A DNA stretch of 64,000 bases from Candidatus Nitrosopumilus sp. (GTDB lineage Archaea; Thermoproteota; Nitrososphaeria; Nitrososphaerales; Nitrosopumilaceae), in contig JAOTTS010000003.1 in NCBI GenBank assembly GCA_029864335.1, forward strand, positions 25,333 to 89,332, given 5' to 3'. A program made the translations under genes and the position numbers. The notes under the pieces are model-generated. The model was not told where the DNA came from. It saw only the letters and a program-made list of their open reading frames with translations, and made no database searches. Below, piece after piece: positions 35,890 to 44,420 of this stretch; within the stretch, counting starts at the first letter, position 1, and the number at the start of each line of letters is the position of its first letter.

Positions 35890-36059
35890 AAAACTCTGAG
35901 CTAAAAAAATTAACATCACAATATAATGAATTCAGAGCAAAAAAGAAAAGAAAACATGTTAATAGTTTTAAAATTGAAGAAATGTTAAAAGAAATCGAAC
36001 ATAGATATTTTCATGAAACAGGAAGAACATTAAAATCAGATTTAAAGGAATTTGCCTAA
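35886..36059 (+). CDS. 57-aa charged protein in the CoA operon
   Basis: ATGA overlap: the ATG at 35886 overlaps the coaBC stop TGA. The 57-residue product is very basic and helical (RAKKKRKHVNSFKIEEMLKE, HRYFHETGRTLKSDLKEFA), with no cysteines and no membrane segment. The coupling to coaBC and the 2-base gap to the methyltransferase gene argue that it is real. No family recognised; it could be a small nucleic-acid-binding or regulatory protein. Confidence 0.65.
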   Translation: MKNSELKKLTSQYNEFRAKKKRKHVNSFKIEEMLKEIEHRYFHETGRTLKSDLKEFA

Positions 36060-36061
36060 AG

Positions 36062-36907
36062 TTGTCAAATCTTGGGTCACTTGAGTACAAAAGAAAAAAC
36101 ATGATAATATGGAATGAGGTTGCACCGCGTTATCATAAAAGATGGGCAAGTATTAGTAAAGGACCATTCCAAAGTACTTCTAAATTGATAGAACTGGTAG
36201 ACATTAACAAAGGAAATTCTGTATTAGATGTTGCATGTGGGACTGGTGTTGTCACAAAAGAAATTAGGAAAAAAGTAGGAAATTTAGGATATGTTGTGGG
36301 TGCTGATACTTCTAGTAGAGCAATTGAAATTGCAAAAAAATGGAATGATAAAAAATCAAATTTAGATTTTCTAAATATTGATGCAGAAAATTTTAGCTTT
36401 TCAAAAAAATTTGATATTATTACATGCCAATATGCATTGTTTTTCTTTCCCAATGCTAACAAAGCACTAAAAAATATGAAAAATAGCCTCAAAAAATCAG
36501 GTAAAATTGGAATTTCAGTTCATGGTAGTAGAGAAAAAGTTCCATTTTTTAGCAATATTTTGGATTCAGTAATTAAATTTATTCCTGATTATGTACCACC
36601 TGGTTCTCCAAATCTTGATAGATTTGGGACAAAATCTGCATTAAAAGCAGAAATTAGCAAGGCGGGATTCTCAAAAATTTCGGTTAAAGAATTAATTTTT
36701 TATTATAGTCCTGGAAAATTTGAGAATTATTGGAAAAATTATATCAAATACATAGCAAAGCCACTAAAAGAAAAATTAAATGAATTAGAATATTCAAAAA
36801 GAAAAGAATTGAAAAAAGTTGTAAAAGATAAAACATCTCAATATACAAAGAAAAACGGAGAGATTCTATTTCCTTGGCAAGTTTTAATTTTGACTGCAAA
36901 ATACTAG
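36062..36907 (+). CDS. Class I SAM-dependent methyltransferase
   Basis: A 281-residue (from TTG 36062) methyltransferase. Motif I is VLDVACGTGVVTKEI, followed by GYVVGADTSSRAIEIAKK and FDIITCQYALFFFPNA, as in UbiE/MenG- or Methyltransf_11-type enzymes. The substrate is not evident; quinone or small-molecule methylation is possible. An ATG at 36101 (MIIWNEVAPRYHKRW) is an alternative start that still keeps the domain. It appears to be part of the CoA operon transcript. Confidence 0.82.
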   Translation: MSNLGSLEYKRKNMIIWNEVAPRYHKRWASISKGPFQSTSKLIELVDINKGNSVLDVACGTGVVTKEIRKKVGNLGYVVGADTSSRAIEIAKKWNDKKSNLDFLNIDAENFSFSKKFDIITCQYALFFFPNANKALKNMKNSLKKSGKIGISVHGSREKVPFFSNILDSVIKFIPDYVPPGSPNLDRFGTKSALKAEISKAGFSKISVKELIFYYSPGKFENYWKNYIKYIAKPLKEKLNELEYSKRKELKKVVKDKTSQYTKKNGEILFPWQVLILTAKY

Positions 36908-36923
36908 GATTCAGGAAATAAGA

Positions 36924-37406
36924 ATGGTAAAAGAAAACAAGAAAAAAGAGGGAAAGCCAAAAAAGAATGATTTTAAAGCATTCCTTAAGAAAAGAGCACC
37001 GATCTATCTTGCTTTGATCGCAATGCTTGTAGTATTTGTAATTCCTGAATTAACGAAAGGAGATCTTGAAAGTAGTTTTCCAGAACTTACATCTGAAGAA
37101 AAACAGGTTCTGGATATTTTGATGGATTATAACGGACCAAATGGTTCTGGGTTAACTGTGATGGAAGCAATAACAAATAAAATTAGTGAAGAGTATCCTG
37201 ATGAGAAAATTTTTGATCATAAAAAAACTATAGTTGAATTAACTATATCAAAATTACATGCCGAAGAATACAACATAGTATTAAATTTCAAATCATATAA
37301 AGGTGAATTAAATTATAATTGGAATGTGGAAAAAAGTTTAGGAAAAATTACATCAAATAATCAGGACTCAAAATACATTATTGATCTAGTAGATTTTTAT
37401 GATTAG
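36924..37406 (+). CDS. Membrane-anchored protein with a possible winged-helix-like soluble part
   Basis: A 160-residue protein: a Lys-rich cytoplasmic N terminus (KENKKKEGKPKKNDF), one membrane helix (about 29-45) and an acidic soluble domain (about 55-155; LTSEEKQVLDILMDYNG suggests a helix-rich, HTH-like start). No recognised family. It follows the methyltransferase gene by 17 bases and ends 2 bases before the convergent peptidase gene. Confidence 0.6.
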   Translation: MVKENKKKEGKPKKNDFKAFLKKRAPIYLALIAMLVVFVIPELTKGDLESSFPELTSEEKQVLDILMDYNGPNGSGLTVMEAITNKISEEYPDEKIFDHKKTIVELTISKLHAEEYNIVLNFKSYKGELNYNWNVEKSLGKITSNNQDSKYIIDLVDFYD

Positions 37407-37408
37407 GC

Positions 37409-38473
37409 TCAAACTTGGACTAAATCTTTAGTAAATTTATGCATTACAACAGGTTTCTCTTTTACTATCAATGAATCTTCAATACGAATTCCAAATTTAT
37501 TTTCAATGTATATTCCTGGTTCAACAGTAATTGCCATATTCTTTTGTAATTTTGTTTCACTTCTGTAAGAAATAGTTGGAAGTTCATGTACTTCTAATCC
37601 AATACCATGACCAGTAGAATGAATAAAGTATTTTCCGTAATTTTTTTCTTCAATGTATTTTCTACAAGCAAAATCTATATCTTTACAATGTACATTAGGT
37701 TTTACAGCTTTTAATCCAAGTTTTTGTGATTCTTTAACAATTTCATATGTTTCATTTGCTTGTTGTGAAATTTTTCCAAGTGCAAATGTTCTAGTTGCAT
37801 CAGAGACATATCCTTTGTATCGTAGTGTAAGATCAGTTACAACTAAATCACCTTTTTTGAATTTTCTTTGTGTGACTTGTGCATGAGGAAGTGCACCGTT
37901 TGGACCTCCAGCAATTATCAAAGGATTAAGAGTAGATTTGTAACCAGTGTCAAACATTTCTTGCTCCATTGCATATGTCATCAAAATTGTTTGTAATTTA
38001 GATTCTTTTTGGCCTACTTTCATTTTTTTCGAGCAAATATTGAACATTTCATCTATTATTTTAGATGCTTTTTTGAGAATTTGGATTTCTTTTTCATCTT
38101 TAATTATACGTGAATTATAAAATGGTTCTGTTGATGATTTAATTTTTGGAATTGATTTTTTCAGGGACATCATTACAGAATAATTTTGACAGTCAGTACA
38201 AACCTGATTTTTTTTGATTTTTTGAATTAATGAGGAAATCAAACCAGTTCCACGTTCTGCTGTAACCACATCACAATCTTCGGATTCTTCTCGTGCCCTG
38301 CATATTTCTAACTCTGGAGCAATAATGGTAGTTTTACCGTTTTTTTCTAGCAATCCAATTGCTTCACCCCAAAATCCAGTCATGTAAAACAAATTTTCAG
38401 GCTCAAATGTTACTAATGTATCACAGTTGATCTTTTGAGCAAATTTTAGAAGATTTTTTCTTCTTTGTTTCAT
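37409..38473 (-). CDS. M24-family aminopeptidase P/Xaa-Pro dipeptidase
   Basis: A 354-residue metallopeptidase with an N-terminal creatinase-like domain (about 1-120) and a C-terminal pita-bread domain. Metal ligands are Asp (VVTDLTLRYKGYVSDATRTF, two Asp), His (HSTGHGIGLEVHE) and Glu (VEPGIYI; IRIEDSLIV). It removes residues from peptides with proline in second position. Cytoplasmic, monocistronic, divergent from the PP-loop gene. Confidence 0.9.
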   Translation of the reverse strand: MKQRRKNLLKFAQKINCDTLVTFEPENLFYMTGFWGEAIGLLEKNGKTTIIAPELEICRAREESEDCDVVTAERGTGLISSLIQKIKKNQVCTDCQNYSVMMSLKKSIPKIKSSTEPFYNSRIIKDEKEIQILKKASKIIDEMFNICSKKMKVGQKESKLQTILMTYAMEQEMFDTGYKSTLNPLIIAGGPNGALPHAQVTQRKFKKGDLVVTDLTLRYKGYVSDATRTFALGKISQQANETYEIVKESQKLGLKAVKPNVHCKDIDFACRKYIEEKNYGKYFIHSTGHGIGLEVHELPTISYRSETKLQKNMAITVEPGIYIENKFGIRIEDSLIVKEKPVVMHKFTKDLVQV

Positions 38474-38516
38474 ACAAAAATTATGTGCCCATTCTCAATT
38501 TATGTATGATGTAAAG

Positions 38517-38525
38517 TTTGTATAT
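38517..38525 (+). promoter_or_regulatory. Possible TATA box for the PP-loop gene
   Basis: TTTGTATAT-type element about 25 bases before the GTG at 38547. It supports GTG 38547 as a leaderless start over the in-frame ATG at 38502. Confidence 0.4.
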
Positions 38526-38546
38526 GGAAAATTAAATTTGATTACC

Positions 38547-39560
38547 GTGACAGAAGAAAAAGAAAAGAAAAAAGTTGTTGCTTTACTTTCAGGAGGTTTA
38601 GATAGTCAACTTGCGGTACGTATGATGCAAGAACAAGGTTTTGATGTTTCAGCCGTTGCAATAAAAACTCCATTTTGTGATTTTGACTGTGGAAGAGGAT
38701 GCGGATTTGAAATTAGAGAAAGAGCTGATGATCTAAATGTTAATTTAAAAACTGTTTATCTTGGTAATGAATACATTGAGATGCTAAAGCATCCAAAACA
38801 TGGAATTGGTGCTGGATTTAATCCGTGTGTTGATTGTAGGACTATGATGTTTGATGCTGCAAAAAAACACATGGAAGAAATTGGTGCGGAGTTTATTATA
38901 TCAGGTGAAGTATTAGGACAACGTCCAATGAGTCAGCATGCACCTGCATTAAGAATTATTGAAAAAGAATCAGGCCTAGTTGGAAAAATTGTAAGACCAT
39001 TATCAGCTGGATTACTTCCAGAGACAGATCCTGAAAAAGAAGGATTGATCAAAAGAGAAAATCTTGGAATGATTAAAGGTAGAACAAGACGAAATCAATT
39101 AGATATGGCAAAGAAATATGGAATTGAAAATCCACCCAATGCAGGTGGTGGTTGTCTGTTAACAGAACCACAGTTTGGAATTAAAGCAAAAGATTTGTTT
39201 GAGCATGTTGAAACTCCAACAATTAATGATATTGATCTGTTAAAAATTGGAAGACATTTCAGATTAGATGAAGAAACAAAATTTGTTGTTGGAAGAAATA
39301 AAGATGAAAATGAAATGATCAAAGCAATTGCATTACCTGGAGATATTTTGCTTGAAGCTAGAGATCATCTAGGACCAATTTCAATTTTACGTGGTAAGAA
39401 TTCAAAATCTCATGTAGAATTTGCCGCGTCTGTAACACTGAGATATTCAGATGCACCAATAAATCAAGATTGGGTTGTTACAGTAAAAAATGATAACTCG
39501 ATTGAAGAGATTAGTTCACAGTGTGCAGAAGAACAAGATTACATTAAATTTAGAATGTAG
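38547..39560 (+). CDS. PP-loop ATPase, predicted tRNA thiolation/modification enzyme
   Basis: An adenylating enzyme with the PP-loop LLSGGLDSQLAV near its N terminus, as in MnmA/ThiI-type tRNA sulfurtransferases, and several Cys positions (FCDFDCGRGCGF; FNPCVDCRTM; GGGCLLTEP) that could carry sulfur or metal. The C-terminal part (about 260-335) looks like an RNA-binding beta domain (GRNKDENEMI, LEARDHLGPISILRG; NFACT-R/DUF814-like). An in-frame ATG exists at 38502, but the TATA spacing fits GTG 38547 (337 aa). The exact tRNA position modified is unknown. Confidence 0.78.
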   Translation: MTEEKEKKKVVALLSGGLDSQLAVRMMQEQGFDVSAVAIKTPFCDFDCGRGCGFEIRERADDLNVNLKTVYLGNEYIEMLKHPKHGIGAGFNPCVDCRTMMFDAAKKHMEEIGAEFIISGEVLGQRPMSQHAPALRIIEKESGLVGKIVRPLSAGLLPETDPEKEGLIKRENLGMIKGRTRRNQLDMAKKYGIENPPNAGGGCLLTEPQFGIKAKDLFEHVETPTINDIDLLKIGRHFRLDEETKFVVGRNKDENEMIKAIALPGDILLEARDHLGPISILRGKNSKSHVEFAASVTLRYSDAPINQDWVVTVKNDNSIEEISSQCAEEQDYIKFRM

Positions 39561-39632
39561 GCGTGAATTTTTTAAAAATTAGTTATAACTAAAGAAGAGT
39601 TTTTGAAGGAGTAGATCGCATTTTCAATAAGA

Positions 39633-39911
39633 ATGCAAAAACAAGAAAGCCCCACATATCTAAAGGCTATAACGATTAGAGACATTAGTGATGTTCATTC
39701 CATTAAAGAAGACATCAAAAAAGAGATGATTCTGATTTTAAGAGTTACACCATTAGCCCAGAAAGATGTGGAGCAATTAAGAAAAGTTGTTGAAGAATTG
39801 TATTCTATTGCAAAATCTGCTGATGCAGATATTGCAAGGTTAGGTGAAGAAAGAATTATTGTTGCTCCATCTAACATAAAAATTTGGAAGCCAGAATACG
39901 ATCTAAAATAA
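39633..39911 (+). CDS. sepF: SepF-like cell division protein
   Basis: A 92-residue protein matching the SepF core: MILILRVTPLAQKDVEQLRKVVEELY and DIARLGEERIIVAPSNIKIW. The N terminus is short but could still form a small amphipathic anchor. In archaea SepF tethers FtsZ to the membrane; thaumarchaea also use the Cdv system, so its role there is less clear. Upstream, AGTTATAACT (39581-39590) is a perfect palindrome in the promoter region. The 3' end overlaps convergent fttA by 9 bases. Confidence 0.85.
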   Translation: MQKQESPTYLKAITIRDISDVHSIKEDIKKEMILILRVTPLAQKDVEQLRKVVEELYSIAKSADADIARLGEERIIVAPSNIKIWKPEYDLK

Positions 39912-41882
39912 TTTAATTGCTTCTTGAATTTGAGGATAATGAGCAGGCACTCTGTACATTCGCCTAATATTCATTGCAAGATTTTCTGATTTTTTGCGTT
40001 CTCCGTGATTAACTAGTACTCTTCGAAGTTTCGGTCTTAATCTTTGTACAAATGACATTAATTGATTATAGTCACTGTGACCACTGAATCCATCTAGTTT
40101 TTCAACACCACAATTGATTGTAACAACTTCAACTTTCCCTTCTTTTCCTAACATAGTTGCTTGTTTAGAACCATCAAGAACTCTTCTTCCTAAAGTTCCA
40201 TTAACTTGATAGGAAACAAATAACACTTTGTTTTTTTTGTCAGGAGCAATATTTTTGAAGTACTCTAAAACAGGTCCGCCTTCTAGCATTCCTGATGTTG
40301 CCAAGATAATGCATGGAGAATTTTCTCTCATTGGTTCTTCTCTAGCGTCGCCGTGCTCAATATTAGTGAAATATTCTGAATCAAATGGATTGTCATCAGT
40401 CTCCAAGATTTTTTGTTTTAGTTCTCTTGCAAGATATTCAGGATATGATTCATGGATTGCAGATGCCTCAGATATCATTCCTTCTGTAAATACTGGAGCT
40501 TCAATCATTTCTCCTGATTTCATATAGTGATCAATTACCATCATAATTTCTTGTGCACGTCCTACTGCTGGAATTGGAATCAAAACTTTACCTCCATCTG
40601 CCAAAGTATTATTAACTGCATTAATGAAAGCAGATTCTACTTCTTGTCTTGTTGGTTGAATGTCTTCTTTTAGTCCGTATGTACTTTCTATCAACAGGGT
40701 TTCTACTCTAGGGAAATTCCAACTTGCTGCTTCAAACAAAATACTTTTTCCAAATTTAATATCTCCTGAATAAACAAAGTTATGATCACCATTTCCAATA
40801 TGAAAATGACATAATGCAGAACCAAGTATATGACCTGCATTTGCAAGAACCAATTTGATATCAGGAGAAATATCAGTTACAGTTCCATAAGGTAATGTTA
40901 TAGTCTGTCTCATGATTTGTTTTACATCTCTTTCAGAATAAATTGGAGTTCTACCTTGAGCAGCAGCTACTTTGATAGCATCTAATTGAATTAGATTCAT
41001 CATAGGAAGGGTAGGTTCAGTACAATAGATTGGACCTTTGTAGCCATATTTGCACAAAGCTGGTAAAAATCCAGTATGATCCAAGTGTGCATGTCCAATA
41101 ACTATTGCATCAAGTTCATCAAGTGTGATATTTAGAGAATCTAACCTAGGATATGCATCCATTGGAGAGCGAGCGCCAGGATTTATTCCACAGTCGATTA
41201 AGATCTTGCTTTCAGGGGTAGATAGTAATAATGAAGATCTTCCAACTTGACCAAAGCCACCAAGGGTATAAAGAGAAACTTCAGTTCTTTGGGATAATCT
41301 GGGTCGAAAAATTTCATCGCCAACTTGTTTGAGTTGTTTACTTCTCTCAGCAGAGGATTGTTTGAGTGTTGCATTGATTGTTTGAATTGTTCGTGAAGGT
41401 ATGGTGGTTGCTTTTCTAATACGTAATTTCCAGCCCATTTTTTCGGTAACTTCCACATGATTGAACTCTTTTGCATTTCTTTGTAGCAACCAAGGTCTTT
41501 TTGCTTCAACTGAGACTTCGCCAGTAGCAGTATCAAATATAGTTCCTTGTAGTTTTGCTTCTTCTGGAACACATTCTGCAATTATTCGTCTAGCTTCATC
41601 TTCAGGTTTTCTTATTGATTCATCAGTTCTTACAACAATTCTTTTTTTAATAATATTTACAAGGTTTGAAATTGTTTCATTGTTTTCCATAAGATACCGA
41701 GGAGAGTTTGTATAAAGAGCAATTCTTGGTCCTTCATATTCTATTTTTGTAATACTTGCCTCTTTTGGTATACTTTGCAGTATGGTTGCCATTATATTCT
41801 GGCTACTAGGAGGTAATTCTTTTTGTTGTTGTTTTCTTTGCATTAAATCACTAAAGTTTGATAACTGCTTTCTTTTGCTCAT
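39903..41882 (-). CDS. fttA: Transcription termination ribonuclease FttA (aCPSF1), beta-CASP family
   Basis: A 659-residue metallo-beta-lactamase/beta-CASP nuclease with N-terminal KH domains (about 30-175), the metal motif HAHLDH (264-269), SGDIKFGKSIL, ILATSGMLEGGP and the C-terminal SGHSDYNQL region. It is the archaeal homologue of eukaryal CPSF73 and ends transcription by cutting U-rich RNA 3' ends. It has an about 30-residue basic/Gln-rich N-terminal extension before the KH start (MATILQSIPKE). Its start overlaps the psmB end by 32 bases. Confidence 0.95.
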   Translation of the reverse strand: MSKRKQLSNFSDLMQRKQQQKELPPSSQNIMATILQSIPKEASITKIEYEGPRIALYTNSPRYLMENNETISNLVNIIKKRIVVRTDESIRKPEDEARRIIAECVPEEAKLQGTIFDTATGEVSVEAKRPWLLQRNAKEFNHVEVTEKMGWKLRIRKATTIPSRTIQTINATLKQSSAERSKQLKQVGDEIFRPRLSQRTEVSLYTLGGFGQVGRSSLLLSTPESKILIDCGINPGARSPMDAYPRLDSLNITLDELDAIVIGHAHLDHTGFLPALCKYGYKGPIYCTEPTLPMMNLIQLDAIKVAAAQGRTPIYSERDVKQIMRQTITLPYGTVTDISPDIKLVLANAGHILGSALCHFHIGNGDHNFVYSGDIKFGKSILFEAASWNFPRVETLLIESTYGLKEDIQPTRQEVESAFINAVNNTLADGGKVLIPIPAVGRAQEIMMVIDHYMKSGEMIEAPVFTEGMISEASAIHESYPEYLARELKQKILETDDNPFDSEYFTNIEHGDAREEPMRENSPCIILATSGMLEGGPVLEYFKNIAPDKKNKVLFVSYQVNGTLGRRVLDGSKQATMLGKEGKVEVVTINCGVEKLDGFSGHSDYNQLMSFVQRLRPKLRRVLVNHGERKKSENLAMNIRRMYRVPAHYPQIQEAIKLF

Positions 41883-42483
41883 CTGTCAAAAGACGGAATC
41901 CATCTTTATCCATTATTGCGATGTTAATTCCATCGCCTGTTCCAATATTTCTAACAATTGCGGCTTTAACAGCTCGTAGAGCTATTTTTTTTGCTTCTTC
42001 AACTGTAAGATCTTCTCTATATTCTTCTTCAAGTAAACCATAAGCTACTGGTGAGCCGCTACCTGTTGTAACATATGATTTTTCTTCAACTGAACCAAAC
42101 ATATCAATATTAAATAAAGCAGGACCATTTGCATCATAACCACCAACTAAGATATCAGCCATGAATGGATAGCCTCGATTTTGATGGAATATCAATGAGC
42201 AAAGTCTTGAAAGTGAATGAATAGAAATTGAACCTTGTTTTTCAACTCTATGTAGATTTGCATGATAACGTAAAATATCAACAATGTTTTGGGCGTCTGC
42301 AACACCTCCAGCTAAAGTCAATCCTGCATGTAAATCAATTTTCTGGATTTTCATTGTGTTATTATTTGCAATAAAATAGCCTGCACTGGCTCTCATATCA
42401 GCACATAATACAACACCATCTTTAGCCTTGATACCTACAGTGGTAGTCCCGTGCAGAATTTTTTCTTCAACATTGTTAGACAA
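41851..42483 (-). CDS. psmB: Proteasome beta subunit
   Basis: A 210-residue N-terminal-nucleophile peptidase. A short propeptide (MSNNVEEKILHG) is cleaved before Thr13 of TTTVGIKAKDGVVLCADMR; the catalytic set Thr, Asp (CADMR) and Lys (the residue before IQKIDLHAG is Lys in TMKIQK) is present, plus the GSGSPVAYG loop. It forms the inner rings of the 20S core that degrade unfolded proteins. Cotranscribed with fttA by overlap; divergent from egsA. Confidence 0.95.
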   Translation of the reverse strand: MSNNVEEKILHGTTTVGIKAKDGVVLCADMRASAGYFIANNNTMKIQKIDLHAGLTLAGGVADAQNIVDILRYHANLHRVEKQGSISIHSLSRLCSLIFHQNRGYPFMADILVGGYDANGPALFNIDMFGSVEEKSYVTTGSGSPVAYGLLEEEYREDLTVEEAKKIALRAVKAAIVRNIGTGDGINIAIMDKDGFRLLTDEQKKAVIKL

Positions 42484-42559
42484 AAATACACCTTTTAAGA
42501 TAAAGTGAATGGCATCTCACCCTTTTAAATAACTTTTTGATCACTTGAAATTGTAAATA

Positions 42560-43624
42560 ATGACAAAAAATCAGGATCGCATGCAATCACATACTATGGA
42601 ATTACCAAGACAGATTGTTGTAGGCGAAAAAAATATCTCTGAATTTGGTGATTTTCTCTATAATCTAACTAAACCAAAAAAAGTATCTCTCATATCAGGA
42701 TTTCATGTAAAAAAAATTCTTCAAGAAAAAATTGAAAAATCACTTAAATCAAAAAAAATTCAGTTCGTTTGGCATTTATCAAAAGACAATCAAATTGCTA
42801 GTCTAAATAAAATTGAAAAAGACGTCAAAAAAGATCATAGTGATATTGTAGCAGGAATAGGAGGAGGTCGTTCTGTAGATGCTGCCAAATTAGTTTCATT
42901 TAATTTAGATATTCCATTTGTTAGTGTACCAACTGCAGCATCACATGATGGAATGGCAAGTCCATTTGTTTCAGTGAAAACAGACAAGCCACATTCGATT
43001 GTTGCAAGCGCTCCGTTAGGAGTTTTTGTAGATATTGATATTATAAAAAAAGCACCTACCAAATTGCTTTCAAGTGGATGTGGTGATTTAATTGCAAACA
43101 TTATTGCAGTAAAGGACTGGCAATTAGGTCACGAAAAGACTGGTGAGTATTATGGTAGATATTCTGCAGACTTGGCACTAATGAGTGCAAACATAATGAT
43201 AGAAAATTCAAGAAAATATGCCAAAGAAGGACTTGATGCAAGAGTTATTGTAGAAGCTCTCATTAGTGCAGGAGTTGCATCATGTATAGCAGGTAGCAGC
43301 AGACCATGTTCTGGTGCAGAGCATCTTTTTTCTCATGCATTAGATAAGATTGCACCAGGAAAAGGATTGCATGGTGAAAAGTGTGGATTAGGTTCTATTA
43401 TGATTGCAAAACTTCAAGGTCAAAATTGGAAAAAAATTGTAAAGACTCTCAAAGACCTTGGAGCTCCAACAACTGCAAAACAAATTGGCTTGAAAGATGA
43501 GCAAATCATAGATGCTCTTGTAATTGCTCAAGACTTGAGACCTGAAAGATACACAATTCTAAAAGAGATAGAAATGACAGAAAGAAAAGCAATGGATCTT
43601 GCAAAGAGTACTAAAGTAATTTAA
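42560..43624 (+). CDS. egsA: sn-Glycerol-1-phosphate dehydrogenase
   Basis: A 354-residue enzyme reducing dihydroxyacetone phosphate to sn-glycerol-1-phosphate, the backbone of archaeal ether lipids. It shows VAGIGGGRSVDAAKLV (NAD(P) binding), FVSVPTAASHDGMASPFVS, the Zn-ligand region GCGDLIAN, CSGAEHLFSHALD and HGEKCGLGSIMIA. A defining archaeal lipid gene. Start ATG at 42560; it ends with a 4-base convergent overlap with the FKBP gene. Confidence 0.96.
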   Translation: MTKNQDRMQSHTMELPRQIVVGEKNISEFGDFLYNLTKPKKVSLISGFHVKKILQEKIEKSLKSKKIQFVWHLSKDNQIASLNKIEKDVKKDHSDIVAGIGGGRSVDAAKLVSFNLDIPFVSVPTAASHDGMASPFVSVKTDKPHSIVASAPLGVFVDIDIIKKAPTKLLSSGCGDLIANIIAVKDWQLGHEKTGEYYGRYSADLALMSANIMIENSRKYAKEGLDARVIVEALISAGVASCIAGSSRPCSGAEHLFSHALDKIAPGKGLHGEKCGLGSIMIAKLQGQNWKKIVKTLKDLGAPTTAKQIGLKDEQIIDALVIAQDLRPERYTILKEIEMTERKAMDLAKSTKVI

Positions 43625-44379
43625 GAGGTTTTTTGTTCAGGGGCTTTTTCTGTTTTTTCAGAAGTTTTTTCTACTTTCTTTTCCTGAGTTTGTTTATTCA
43701 CATGTGTTTCAATGAAATTCACTTTTTCCAATGTTGGAACAAACTTGAAAATATCTAATTGAATGAAATGTTTCATAATTTGTAGGCCATCAGCACGAAA
43801 AATTTCTTCAGGAATTGTGATACTTGCTTCTTTATCCTTCAAATCAAATGAAATTTTTGTATCTTCTACAGGCAGTCGGTTTTTTAGAATTCCATCAATT
43901 TTGTCATTTGGAGAGTCAAGAGATTTAATTACATTTACATCAAATAAGATAGTTTTTCCAGCATATCGGTGGTTGTAGTCTATTTGAACTCTACCAGAAC
44001 CGATAAAACGAATAATTCCTCTCTTATTATCAACTTCAATTGTATCACCAACAGAAACTTTCTCTGCATCCTCACCCAGTTTTCGAAGTGGAATCATTCT
44101 GACTTTACCAGAATCTCTTTCACCAAAACCTTTGTCGGGTGTTACTTCAACTGTGAGTTTATCTCCAGCGGAAGTTTTTGCTAGTGCTTCATCCAATCCT
44201 TTTAGAACAGGGTAGCTCACTTCTCCAATTGAAACTAATTTTGGTTGATATTTTACATTTTGTTCATGGATAGAATGTTTTTTTGCATCTCCTTCAATAG
44301 TAGTATCAAAAATCTCATCAGTATCTTTTACCTTTGCAGTATAATCTACGAGAATTAATGAACCTTTATTGAAAGTCAA
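43621..44379 (-). CDS. FKBP-type peptidyl-prolyl isomerase (SlyD-like, long archaeal form)
   Basis: A 252-residue protein. The FKBP domain with an IF-type insert (about 5-155) includes VDYTAKVKDTDEIFDTT, VLKGLDEALAKTSAGDKLTVEV and NHRYAGKTILFDVNVI. A C-terminal extension carries a mixed domain and a final Lys/Glu-rich tail (EKTEKAPEQKTS). It speeds proline isomerisation in the cytoplasm and may act as a chaperone. The length matches the long archaeal FKBPs (about 26-28 kDa). Confidence 0.88.
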   Translation of the reverse strand: MTFNKGSLILVDYTAKVKDTDEIFDTTIEGDAKKHSIHEQNVKYQPKLVSIGEVSYPVLKGLDEALAKTSAGDKLTVEVTPDKGFGERDSGKVRMIPLRKLGEDAEKVSVGDTIEVDNKRGIIRFIGSGRVQIDYNHRYAGKTILFDVNVIKSLDSPNDKIDGILKNRLPVEDTKISFDLKDKEASITIPEEIFRADGLQIMKHFIQLDIFKFVPTLEKVNFIETHVNKQTQEKKVEKTSEKTEKAPEQKTS

Positions 44380-44420
44380 TGTGATCGGTCTCGAATTTCC
44401 TTATATTAAGTTAACATGAT

